Shown here: one piece after another, positions 50,895 through 60,817 of the stretch
Layout: each line of letters starts with the position of its first letter
Numbering within the stretch: position 1 is the stretch's first letter
Assembly: GCF_021391495.1 (NCBI RefSeq)
Contig: NZ_CP090063.1
Location: 4,216,001 to 4,280,000, forward strand
Length of the DNA stretch: 64,000 nt
Direction: 5' to 3'
Origin: Amycolatopsis acidiphila
Lineage (GTDB): Bacteria > Actinomycetota > Actinomycetes > Mycobacteriales > Pseudonocardiaceae
Notes under the pieces: generated by a model
Told to the model about the DNA's origin: nothing
What the model saw: only the letters and a program-made list of their open reading frames with translations
Database searches by the model: none
Program-made: the position numbers and the translations under genes

Positions 50895-51854
50895 GTGGGC
50901 TCGGTTCCGCTGATCGACCTGGCTCCGTGGTTCGACGGCACCGCACGCGACCGGGCGGACGTGGCGGCCCGGGTCGACCGGGCGCTGCAGGACTCCGGCT
51001 TCCTGCTGGTCACCGGGCACGGCGTGCCGGACGAGCTGCGGGCGCGCACGCGCGAGCTGTCCCGCGCGTTCTTCGCACTGCCGCAGGAGGTCAAGGCGCG
51101 GTACTCGGTGTCGGTCGGCGGCCGCGGCTGGCTGCCGCCGGGCGTGGAGGCCAACGGCTACGCCGAGGGCACCGAGACCCCGCCGGACCTCAAGGAGTCC
51201 TACTCGGCCGGCGCCGAGGCGACCGTCGGCATCCCGGAGGTCGACTCGTTCTGGTTCCAGCCGAACGTCTTCCCCGCCGAGGTGCCGGAACTGGCCGCGA
51301 CGGCCCGCGAGTACATGACGCGCATGCGCTCGCTGTCGGACGAGCTGCTCACGGTCTTCGCCGCCGCCCTGGACCTGGAGCCCGCGCATTTCACCCGCCA
51401 CACCGGCCATCCGACGTACACGTTCAACGTCAACTGGTACCCGCCGATGACCCGGGTCGGCACGCCGGAGAGCGGACAGTTCCGCATCGGCCCGCACACC
51501 GACTTCGGCACCGTCACGGTGCTGGACCGCGAGGCGGGCGTCGGCGGCCTGCAGGTCTGCACCAGCGACGGCGAGTGGGAGGACGCGCCGTTCGACCCGG
51601 CGGCGTTCACGATCAACATCGGCGACCTGATGGCCCGCTGGACCGGCGACCGCTGGCGCTCGACCCGCCACCGCGTGCTGCCCCCGCACGCGAGCGCCCC
51701 CGACGAGGACCTGGTGTCGCTGATCTTCTTCTACGAGACCGATCACGACGCCCGCATCGACTCGCTCGCCCCGCCGCGCGGGCGCACGTCCCACCCGCCC
51801 GTCGTCGCCTCGGAGTACCTGCGCGGGAAGCTCGACGCGATCACGGTCGGCTGA
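50895..51854 (+). CDS. Isopenicillin N synthase-like 2-oxoglutarate/Fe(II) oxygenase
   Basis: The 319-residue protein has the N-terminal VPLIDLAPWFDG and GFLLVTGHGVPDELRARTRELSRAFFALP of the family, and the iron ligands His and Asp in IGPHTDFGTVTVL plus His in STRHRVLPPHA. A conventional 2OG-binding Arg-x-Ser is not obvious (VSLIFFYE follows), so the cosubstrate is unproven. Strong AGGAGG before the GTG and an 11-base gap link it to the deaminase. Fungal thymine 7-hydroxylase is of this family, so a nucleobase oxygenase is a reasonable guess, but other oxidations are possible. Confidence 0.88.
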   Translation: MGSVPLIDLAPWFDGTARDRADVAARVDRALQDSGFLLVTGHGVPDELRARTRELSRAFFALPQEVKARYSVSVGGRGWLPPGVEANGYAEGTETPPDLKESYSAGAEATVGIPEVDSFWFQPNVFPAEVPELAATAREYMTRMRSLSDELLTVFAAALDLEPAHFTRHTGHPTYTFNVNWYPPMTRVGTPESGQFRIGPHTDFGTVTVLDREAGVGGLQVCTSDGEWEDAPFDPAAFTINIGDLMARWTGDRWRSTRHRVLPPHASAPDEDLVSLIFFYETDHDARIDSLAPPRGRTSHPPVVASEYLRGKLDAITVG

Positions 51855-51856
51855 TC

Positions 51857-51878
51857 GCAACATCGGCGCAACATCGCC
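51857..51878. repeat. Tandem repeat GCAACATCG(G/C)C x2 before the NCS1 permease
   Basis: Two adjacent 11-base units differing by one base lie in the 40-base gap between the oxygenase stop and the permease ATG, where no ribosome site is seen. One helical turn apart, they could be a regulator site or simple slippage. Confidence 0.4.
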
Positions 51879-51894
51879 CCTTTACGGTGCTCGC

Positions 51895-53280
51895 ATGGCA
51901 ACCACGGCAGAGGCGCAACCGGGCCGGTACGGCGACAAGGTCGTCGCGGTCGAACCGGGCGGGATCGAGCCGGTGGCCGCGGCCGACAAGCACGGCCGTC
52001 CCCGGCAGCTGTTCTGGACCTGGTCCTCGCCGAACCTGGAGTTCGCCACGATCTTCGTCGGGGTGCTCGGGGTGTCGGCGTTCGGGCTGAGCTTCTGGCA
52101 GACGCTGCTCGCCGCCGTGCTCGGCAACGCCCTCGGCGCGCTCTCGCACGGCATCCTCTCCGCGCGCGGGCCCAGGCACGGCGTGCCGCAGATGGTGCTC
52201 AGCCGCCTCGGCTTCGGCTACTGGGGCAACCTGGTGCCCGCGGCGCTGATGTCGGTGACGGCCGGCATCGGCTGGTTCGCGGTGAACAGCGTGAGCGGCG
52301 CGTTCGCGCTCAACACCCTCACCGGGCTGCCCGTGCTGCCCTGCCTGATCATCATCGTGGCGCTGCAGATCGGGATCGCGTTCTTCGGGCACAACCTCGT
52401 GCAGGCGTACGAGAAGTACATCTTCGGCGTGCTCGCGGTGATCTTCCTGATCGCGACCGTGTTCACCTTCGCCAAGGCGCATCCCGCCGCGCCGGGCGGG
52501 GGCGGCGGCGTCGGCGGGTTCCTGCTGACCACGGGCGCCGCCTTCGGGTACGCGGCCGGCTGGAACCCCTACGCCGCCGACTACACCCGCTACCTCCCGG
52601 CGATCGCCCGCGGCCGCGCGGTCGGCTGGTCCGCCGGGCTGGGCCTGTTCGTCTCGTGCACCGTGCTGATGGCGGCGGGCGCGGCCTCGGCCACGATCGG
52701 CGGCACCGGTGCGGCGGCGAGCCCGACCGCGGCGTTCACCGGGCACATGCCCGGCTGGCTCTCGGCGATCACGCTGCTGGCGATCGCACTGGGCGCGGTC
52801 GCGGCCAACGCGCTGAACGTGTACTCGGGGGCGCTCGCGTTCCTGTGCCTGGGCATCCGGCTGCCGCTGGCCTGGCGCCGGGCGATCGTCGCGCTGGGCT
52901 TCGGCGCGATCGGGTTCGTGCTGGCCTGGGCGGGGCTCTCCGACGCGGGCGAGGCGTACGAGAACTTCCTGCTGGTGATCTCGTACTGGATCAGCCCGTG
53001 GCTGGCCGTCGTGTTCGCCGACCAGTACCTGCGCCGGGGACGGGCGGCGGACACGCTCCTGGCGGACCGGTCACGGCGGGGCTGGGCGGGGCTGGTCTCG
53101 TTCCTCGTGGGCGCGGTGGTGTCGATCGTGTTCTTCGCGAACCAGTCGCTCTACACCGCGCCGGTGCCCAAGGCGGTGCCCGCGATCGGCGACGTCACGT
53201 TCTTCGTCGGCTTCGTGCTCGCGGGCGGTCTGTACCTGCTGCTCGGCCCGAGGACGCGAGAGCTCAGGCGGCGAGCGTGA
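51895..53280 (+). CDS. NCS1-family nucleobase permease (cytosine/purine/hydantoin type)
   Basis: The 461-residue membrane protein shows RQLFWTWSSPNLEFATIFVGVLG in helix 1, GHGILSARGPRHGVPQMVLSRLGFGYWGNLVPA, AAFGYAAGWNPYAADYTRYLP (the NCS1 signature with the substrate-site Trp/Asn/Asp) and YENFLLVISYWISPWLAVVFADQYL. It imports nucleobases or related heterocycles with protons or sodium. It follows the deaminase and oxygenase in one direction with a short gap, so it probably brings in their substrate. It overlaps the convergent hypothetical gene by 17 bases. Confidence 0.92.
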   Translation: MATTAEAQPGRYGDKVVAVEPGGIEPVAAADKHGRPRQLFWTWSSPNLEFATIFVGVLGVSAFGLSFWQTLLAAVLGNALGALSHGILSARGPRHGVPQMVLSRLGFGYWGNLVPAALMSVTAGIGWFAVNSVSGAFALNTLTGLPVLPCLIIIVALQIGIAFFGHNLVQAYEKYIFGVLAVIFLIATVFTFAKAHPAAPGGGGGVGGFLLTTGAAFGYAAGWNPYAADYTRYLPAIARGRAVGWSAGLGLFVSCTVLMAAGAASATIGGTGAAASPTAAFTGHMPGWLSAITLLAIALGAVAANALNVYSGALAFLCLGIRLPLAWRRAIVALGFGAIGFVLAWAGLSDAGEAYENFLLVISYWISPWLAVVFADQYLRRGRAADTLLADRSRRGWAGLVSFLVGAVVSIVFFANQSLYTAPVPKAVPAIGDVTFFVGFVLAGGLYLLLGPRTRELRRRA

Positions 53281-53542
53281 AGGCCGTGAGGGCGCCGCGG
53301 CCGGCGGCGGTCAGCTCGGCGGAGCCACCACCGGCGGCCCGGATGTAGCCGCCGTGCGCCAGCGCGTGCGCCGTCATCTGGTCGCAGCACGGCACGCCGT
53401 CGATGAACAGGTCCGGTTCGCAGCTGCTCGACATCACCGCGCGTCCATCGGCCACTGCTCGCAGCATGGCCATCGCGCGATGCGATAGGTCGTCGACCAC
53501 GGGTATCAACCCCCTCGGTTGAAACTGTGTGCACTGGGTCAT
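53264..53542 (-). CDS. Hypothetical small protein (Cys-containing, actinobacterial type)
   Basis: The 92-residue protein reads FQPRGLIPVVDDLSHRAMAMLRAVADGRAVM, then SSSCEPDLFIDGVPCCDQMTAHALAHGGYIR and a small C-terminal beta part. Cys residues in CEPD and CCDQ might bind metal or stay reduced. It resembles short winged-helix-like proteins common in Pseudonocardiaceae, whose function I do not know. I chose ATG 53542 because GGAGCA lies nine bases upstream; an ATG at 53557 has no ribosome site. Confidence 0.65.
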   Translation of the reverse strand: MTQCTQFQPRGLIPVVDDLSHRAMAMLRAVADGRAVMSSSCEPDLFIDGVPCCDQMTAHALAHGGYIRAAGGGSAELTAAGRGALTAFTLAA

Positions 53543-53562
53543 CGCACACTGCTCCATTAGTG

Positions 53563-54267
53563 TTAGCGCGCGAGCCCGGTGATTTCCCGCTTTCTGGGAC
53601 GCTTCGGCGTGTCGCCCGGTTCCGGCAGGCTCGAACCGAGCACCCGCGCCCACTGGTGGATGATCCGCGCGCGGCGACGTTCGTCGTCGGAGAGCAGGTT
53701 CGCCAGGCCCAGCCCGCGAGCCAGGTCGAGGGTGGCCTGGACCATCTCCCGCACGCCCGGATGGGCCTCGTCCACGCCCAGCAGCTCCAGCGCCACCCGG
53801 TGCGCCTCGCGCCCGACGCGCGCCTCCAAGGGCGCGAGGACCGCCCGCAGCGCGTCGTCGCTCGACGCCGCCACCCACAGGTGCAGGGCGGCGCGGAACA
53901 TCGCGCCGGTGTAGAGGTTGAGCAGCATGTCGACGACCGGTTCGATGCGCGACTCCCCCGGCGGCAGCTGCTCGGCACGCAAGCGCAGCTGCGCGACCTG
54001 CACCTCGCCGAGGTACTCGACGGCCGCGGTCACCAGGTCCTCGCGGGTGCGGAAGTGGTGCTGCGCGGCGCCGCGCGACACCCCGGCCCGCTGCGCGATC
54101 TCCGCGACCGTGGTGCCGCTCCAGCCGAGCTCGCCGAGGCATTCGACGGCGGCGTCGATCAGCCGCCGCCGGGTCGTGCGGCTGCGCTCCTGCCGCGGCT
54201 CGCGGGCGGGGGTGCTCAGGACCGCTCCACCCAGAAGTCCAGCTGCAGGTCCTCTTCCCGCTCGCAC
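53563..54267 (-). CDS. TetR-family regulator at the end of the Atu-like operon
   Basis: The protein has the TetR helix-turn-helix TRRRLIDAAVECLGELGWSGTTVAEIAQRAGVSRGAAQHHFRTREDLVTAAVEYL and a helical effector domain. The start is uncertain. The ATG at 54267 overlaps the SDR gene by 52 bases; a CTG at 54219, overlapping the SDR stop as CTGA and preceded by GGAGCGGT, would give a more usual 218-residue protein. As last gene of the operon it is the natural candidate for binding the palindrome at 63335. It would correspond to AtuR in Pseudomonas. Confidence 0.85.
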   Translation of the reverse strand: MRAGRGPAAGLLGGAVLSTPAREPRQERSRTTRRRLIDAAVECLGELGWSGTTVAEIAQRAGVSRGAAQHHFRTREDLVTAAVEYLGEVQVAQLRLRAEQLPPGESRIEPVVDMLLNLYTGAMFRAALHLWVAASSDDALRAVLAPLEARVGREAHRVALELLGVDEAHPGVREMVQATLDLARGLGLANLLSDDERRRARIIHQWARVLGSSLPEPGDTPKRPRKREITGLAR

Positions 54268-55046
54268 AGCCGGTACTTCGACAGGTCGGTGACGCCTTCG
54301 GCGGCGAGCACCTCGTCGTCGAGGTAGAAGTTACCGGTGGCCTCGGTGCTCGGCCGGTTGAGGACGACGTACGCGGCGTCGGCCATGATCTCCGGTGTCC
54401 TGGAGTAGTTCGCCAGTGCGGCGCCGACGACGTTGCGGATCGCCGCGGTGTCGATCGTCGTGCGCGGCCACAGCGAGTTCGCCGCGATGCCGTCCGCGCG
54501 CAGCTCCGCCGAGAGCCCCACGGTCACCAGGCTCATCGAGTACTTGGCGATGCTGTAGGCCAGGTGCCCGGCCTCGAACCACTTCGGCTCGAGGCGGATC
54601 GGCGGGGAGAGGGTGAGGATGTGTGCGTTGGCCGCCCGGCGCAGGTGCGGGATCGCGAGCTTCGACAACAGGAACGAGCCGCGCGCGTTGATGTCCTGCA
54701 TCAGGTCGTAGCGCTTCATGCCGATCGCTTCGGTCGGGCTCAGGTCGATCGCGCTGGCGTTGTTGACCACGATGTCGATGCCGCCGAACTGCTCGGCGGT
54801 CTTCGCCACGGCCGCGGCCACGGCGTCGTCGTCGCGGACGTCGCACACGACGGGCAGCGCGTGGCCGCCCGCGTCCTCGATCGCCTTCGCGGCGGTGTAG
54901 ATGGTGCCGGGCAGCTTCGGATGGGGCTCGGTGGTCTTGGCCAGCAACGCCACGTTCGCCCCGTCACGGGCCGCCCGCACCGCGATCGCCTCCCCGATCC
55001 CCCGGCTCCCGCCGGACATGATCAGCGTCTTCCCCGCCAGCGACAT
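54216..55046 (-). CDS. SDR-family oxidoreductase, HSDL2-like
   Basis: The 276-residue protein has IMSGGSRGIGEAIAVRAARDGANVALLAKTTEPHPKLPGTIYTAA (the HSDL2-type ATEPHPKLPGTIY segment), IVVNNASAIDLS, LSPPIRLEPKWFEAGHLAYSIAKYSMSLV (Tyr/Lys) and NSLWPRTTIDTAAI. HSDL2-like SDRs are linked to fatty acyl or terpenoid metabolism. It has a strong GGAGGAG before the ATG. It lies between an acyl-CoA dehydrogenase and the TetR in the Atu-like operon, where Pseudomonas clusters also carry SDRs (AtuB/AtuG). Confidence 0.9.
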   Translation of the reverse strand: MSLAGKTLIMSGGSRGIGEAIAVRAARDGANVALLAKTTEPHPKLPGTIYTAAKAIEDAGGHALPVVCDVRDDDAVAAAVAKTAEQFGGIDIVVNNASAIDLSPTEAIGMKRYDLMQDINARGSFLLSKLAIPHLRRAANAHILTLSPPIRLEPKWFEAGHLAYSIAKYSMSLVTVGLSAELRADGIAANSLWPRTTIDTAAIRNVVGAALANYSRTPEIMADAAYVVLNRPSTEATGNFYLDDEVLAAEGVTDLSKYRLCEREEDLQLDFWVERS

Positions 55047-55057
55047 GACAGCTCCTC

Positions 55058-56211
55058 CTAATAGGACTTGGGCAGGCCGAGGCTGTGCTGGGCGACGAAG
55101 TTGAGCACCATCTCGCGGCTGACCGGGGCGATCCGCCCGACGCGGACCGCGCCCAGCAGCGTACCCAGCCCGTACTCCGAGGCCATCCCGTTGCCGCCGT
55201 GCACCTGGATCGCCGTGTCGACCGCCTTGATCGCGACCTCCGCGCCCGCGTACTTCGCCATGTTCGCGGCCTCGCCGGCGCCGAAGTCGTCGCCCGAGTC
55301 GTAGAGGGCGGCGGCCTTCTGGGTCATCAGCTTGGCCAGCTCCAGCTCGATCTTCGTCTGCGCCAGCGGATGGGCGAGCCCCTGGTGGCTGCCGATCGGC
55401 GCGCCCCACACGCTGCGCTGCTTCGCGTACTCCACGCCCTTCTCCAGCGCGTACCGCGCGATGCCGATGGAGAACGACGCGCCCATGATCCGCTCGGGGT
55501 TGAGCCCCGCGAACAGCTGGGCGAGCGCGGCGTCCTCCGAACCGACCAGCGCGTCGTGGGGCAGCCGCACGTCGTCGAGGAACAGGCCGAACTGCTTGTC
55601 GGCGGAGACGAGGTCCATCTCGATCTGCTTGTACTCGAAGCCGGGCGTGTTCGTGGGCACGATGAACAGCGCGGGCTTGAGCTTGCCGGTCTTCGCGTCC
55701 TCGGTGCGGCCGACGACGAGCACGGCCTCGGCCTCGTCGACCCCCGAGATGAACACCTTGCGCCCGTTGAGGATCCAGTCCGCGCCGTCCCGCCGCGCGG
55801 TCGTGGTGATCCGGTGCGAGTTCGACCCGGCGTCGGGTTCGGTGATGGCGAACGACATCCGCACCTCGCCGGTGGCGAACCGGGGCAGCCACCGGCGCTT
55901 CTGCTCGTCGGTGCCGTAACGGGCGAGGACGGTCGCGCAGATCGCCGGGGAGACCACCATCAGCAGCATCGGCGTGCCGGCGGCGCAGAACTCCTCGCAG
56001 ACCGCGGCGAGGTCGCCGATCCCCGCGCCCCCGCCGCCGTACTCCTCCGGCACGGCGACGCCGAGGTAGCCCAGCCGGCCGGCCTCGTTCCACAGGTCGC
56101 TGGTGTGCCCGCCGCTGCGGGCGAGCTTCGTGTAGTACTCGTGGCCGTAGCTGCGGCCCAGTTCGGCGACGGCCTTGCGCAGCGCCCGGCGCTCTTCGGA
56201 CTCGGTGAAGC

Positions 56212-56215
<4 letters not shown>
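55058..56215 (-). CDS. Acyl-CoA dehydrogenase
   Basis: The 385-residue protein has SFAITEPDAGSNSHRITTTARRDGADWILNGRKVFISGVDEAEAVLVV, FGLFLDDVRLPHDALVGSED, QRSVWGAPIGSHQGLAHPLAQTKIELELAKLM and the C-terminal IQVHGGNGMASEYGLGTLLGAVRVGRIAPVSREM. It oxidises an acyl-CoA with FAD. GTG at 56215 overlaps the biotin carboxylase stop (GTGA), so translation is coupled. In an Atu-like pathway this could be the citronellyl-CoA dehydrogenase or a later step; the operon has a second dehydrogenase. Confidence 0.93.
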
Positions 56216-58092
<1,877 letters not shown>

Positions 58093-58100
58093 CCTCGCCC

Positions 58101-59699
58101 TCACATCCGGAAGACGCCGAAGCCCTCGGCGCCCCTGATCGGCCCGTTGTGGATCGCGGACAGGCTCATCCCGAGCACGGTCCGCGTGTCGCGCGGGTCG
58201 ATGATGCCGTCGTCGTAGAGCATCCCGGACAGGAACATCGGCATCGACTCGGCCTCGATCTGCTGCTCCACCATCGCGCGCATCGCCTTGTCGGCGTCCT
58301 CGTCGTAGGCCTGCCCGCGGTTGGCGGCCGAGGCCCGCGCGACGATCGAGAGCACGCCGGCCAGCTGTTGCGGCCCCATCACCGCGGACTTCGCACTCGG
58401 CCAGGCGTAGAGGAACCGCGGCCCGTACGCCCGCCCGCACATGCCGTAGTGCCCGGCGCCGTAGGAGGCGCCCATGAGCACCGAGAGGTGCGGCACCTTC
58501 GAGTTGGACACCGCGTTGATCATCATCGCGCCGTGCTTGATGATGCCGGCCTGCTCGTACTCCTTGCCGACCATGTAGCCGGTGGTGTTGTGCAGGAAGA
58601 TCAGCGGGGTGTCGGACTGGTTGGCCAGCTGGATGAACTGGGTGGCCTTCTGCGACTCCTGGCTGAACAGCACGCCCTGTGCGTTGGCGAGGATGCCGAC
58701 CGGGTAGCCGTGCAGGTCGGCCCACCCGGTCACCAGGCTGGTGCCGTACAGCGGCTTGAACTCGTCGAAGTCCGAGCCGTCGACGATCCTGGCGATCACC
58801 TCGCGCGGGTCGAACGGCACCTTCAGGTCCCCGGGCACGATGCCGGCGAGCTCCCCGGGGTCGTAACGCGGCTCGGCGTAGCCGGGTTTCGGGGCGGGGC
58901 CCTGCTTGTGCCAGTTGAGCCGCTTGACGATGCTGCGCCCGATGCGGATCGCGTCCTGCTCGTCGAGCGCGAGGTAGTCGGCGAGGCCGGAGGTGCGCGC
59001 GTGCATCTCGGCGCCGCCGAGCGACTCGTCGTCGGACTCCTCGCCGGTCGCCATCTTCACCAGCGGTGGCCCGCCGAGGAACACCTTCGCCCGTTCCTTG
59101 ACCATCACCACGTAGTCGGACATGCCGGGCAGGTACGCGCCGCCCGCGGTCGAGTTGCCGAACACGAGGGCGACGGTGGGGATGCGCTCGGCCGAGGCGT
59201 TGGTGAGGTTGCGGAAGGTGCGCCCGCCCGGGATGAAGATCTCCTTCTGGGTGGGCAGGTCCGCGCCGCCGGACTCGACGAGGTTGATCGTCGGAAGCCG
59301 GTTCTCGGCCGCGATCTCCGCCGCCCGCAGCCCCTTCTTGAGGCTGGCGGGGTTGCTCGCGCCGCCCTTCACCGTGGGGTCGTTGGCGACGATCACGCAC
59401 TCGACGCCCTCGACCGTGCCGATGCCGGTCACCACGCTGCCGCCGACGTGGTAGTCGGTGCCCCAGGCGGCGAGCGGGGACAGCTCCAGGAACGGCGAGT
59501 CCTCGTCCAGCAGCAGCTCGACGCGTTCGCGGGCCGGCAGCTTCCCGCGCCTGCGGTGCCGCTCGACGTACTTCTCCCCGCCCCCGGCGATCGCCTTGGC
59601 GTGCTCGGCCGTCAGCTCGGCGAGCTTGGCCAGCATCGCCTCGCGGTTCGCCGCGAACACCTCGCCCGCGGGGTCCACTGTGGATCGGATGACGCTCAA
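58101..59699 (-). CDS. Acyl-CoA carboxylase beta subunit (carboxyltransferase), MCC/GCC type
   Basis: The 532-residue protein has the carboxyltransferase pattern of methylcrotonyl-/geranyl-CoA carboxylases: RHRRRGKLPARERVELLLDEDSPFLEL, PTINLVESGGADLPTQKEIFIPGG, FGNSTAGGAYLPGMSDYVVMVKERAKVFLGGPPLVKMATGE, GILANAQGVLFSQESQKATQFIQL and AYGPRFLYAWPSAKSAVMG. The STAGGAYLPGMSD loop belongs to the LiuB/AtuC group. The probable start is a TTG at 59699 overlapping the previous stop (TTGA); a GTG seven codons later is the alternative. It pairs with the alpha subunit eight bases downstream. Confidence 0.93.
   Translation of the reverse strand: MSVIRSTVDPAGEVFAANREAMLAKLAELTAEHAKAIAGGGEKYVERHRRRGKLPARERVELLLDEDSPFLELSPLAAWGTDYHVGGSVVTGIGTVEGVECVIVANDPTVKGGASNPASLKKGLRAAEIAAENRLPTINLVESGGADLPTQKEIFIPGGRTFRNLTNASAERIPTVALVFGNSTAGGAYLPGMSDYVVMVKERAKVFLGGPPLVKMATGEESDDESLGGAEMHARTSGLADYLALDEQDAIRIGRSIVKRLNWHKQGPAPKPGYAEPRYDPGELAGIVPGDLKVPFDPREVIARIVDGSDFDEFKPLYGTSLVTGWADLHGYPVGILANAQGVLFSQESQKATQFIQLANQSDTPLIFLHNTTGYMVGKEYEQAGIIKHGAMMINAVSNSKVPHLSVLMGASYGAGHYGMCGRAYGPRFLYAWPSAKSAVMGPQQLAGVLSIVARASAANRGQAYDEDADKAMRAMVEQQIEAESMPMFLSGMLYDDGIIDPRDTRTVLGMSLSAIHNGPIRGAEGFGVFRM
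59673..59685. repeat. GTCCACTGTGGAT, one-mismatch copy of the 13-base palindrome
   Basis: Lies at the 5' end of the carboxyltransferase gene; differs from GTCCA-CTG-TGGAC at the last base. Confidence 0.5.
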
Positions 59700-60817
59700 G
59701 CGGTGTACCCCAATCGTTTCGCGGCCAGTCCGGTGAGGATCTCGCTCGTGCCGCCGCCGATGCCGAGGATGCGCACGTCCCGGTAGTGCCGCTCCACCTC
59801 GGACTCGCGCATGTAGCCGAGTCCGCCGTGCAGCTGCACCGCCTCGTTCACCACCCACTCGGCCGCCTCGACGGCGCTGTTCTTGGCGAAGCAGGCTTCC
59901 GCGATGACGTCCTCCCCCGCCACGTAGCGCTCCGCGACGTGGCGCGTGTAGACACGGGCGAGGTCGACCCGGCGGGCCATCTCGGTCAGCTTGTGCTGCA
60001 CGACCTGACGCGAGATGAGCGGCCGCCCGAAGGTCTCCCGCAGCCGGCACCAGTCCAGGGTGAGGTCCAGCGCGCGCTGCGCCGTCGCGTAGGCCTGCAC
60101 CGCGAGCGAGACGCGCTCGGTGACGAACTGCGTCGCGATCTGCACGAACCCGCTGTTCTCCGGGCCGACGAGGTTTTCCACCGGCACGTGCACATCCGCA
60201 TAGGACAGCTCGGCGGTGTCCGAGCAGTGCCAGCCCATCTTCTCCAGCTTGCGGCTCACCGTGAATCCCGGCCTGCCGCGCTCGACGACGAGCAGTGAGA
60301 TGCCGTGCGCCCCCGGCCCGCCCGTGCGCACGGCGGTCGTCACGAAGTCGGCACGGCAGCCGGAGGTGATGAACGTCTTGGCGCCGTTGACGACGTAGTG
60401 GTCGCCCTCGCGGCGCGCGGTGGTGCGGATGCCGGCGACGTCGGAGCCACCGCCGGGTTCGGTGATGGCGAGCGAGCCGATCAGCTCGCCCTCGAGCGTC
60501 GGGCGCACCCAGCGCTCGATCTGCCCCGGATCCCCGGCCGCCGCGATGTGCGGCACCGCGATCCCGTTGGTCAGCAGGGACGCGATCAGGCCGCCCGAGC
60601 CACCGGCGTGGAGCATCTCCTCGGCCACCGTCATCGCGTCGAGGTAGGTCCCGCCGCCGCCACCGACGCTCTCCGGGAACGACACCCCGAGCAGCCCGAT
60701 CGCACCGGCCTTGCGATGCAACTCGCGGGGCAGCTCCCCGGCCCGCTCCCAGTCGTCGAGGTGGGGCAGCACCTCGTTCTCGACGAAGCGCCGCACCAGT
60801 TTCCGCAGCTCGTTCAC
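59696..60817 (-). CDS. Acyl-CoA dehydrogenase
   Basis: The 373-residue protein has SLAITEPGGGSDVAGIRTTARREGDHYVVNGAKTFITSGCRADFVTTAVRTG, ELSYADVHVPVENLVG, RETFGRPLISRQVVQHKLTEMARRVDLARVY and the C-terminal QLHGGLGYMRESEVERHYRDVRILGIGGGTSEIL. This resembles the short/branched-chain dehydrogenases paired with MCC/GCC carboxylases. It is linked by GTGA to the AtuA-family gene and by TTGA to the carboxyltransferase, so it probably makes the alpha,beta-unsaturated substrate of the carboxylase. Confidence 0.93.
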   Translation of the reverse strand: MNELRKLVRRFVENEVLPHLDDWERAGELPRELHRKAGAIGLLGVSFPESVGGGGGTYLDAMTVAEEMLHAGGSGGLIASLLTNGIAVPHIAAAGDPGQIERWVRPTLEGELIGSLAITEPGGGSDVAGIRTTARREGDHYVVNGAKTFITSGCRADFVTTAVRTGGPGAHGISLLVVERGRPGFTVSRKLEKMGWHCSDTAELSYADVHVPVENLVGPENSGFVQIATQFVTERVSLAVQAYATAQRALDLTLDWCRLRETFGRPLISRQVVQHKLTEMARRVDLARVYTRHVAERYVAGEDVIAEACFAKNSAVEAAEWVVNEAVQLHGGLGYMRESEVERHYRDVRILGIGGGTSEILTGLAAKRLGYTA

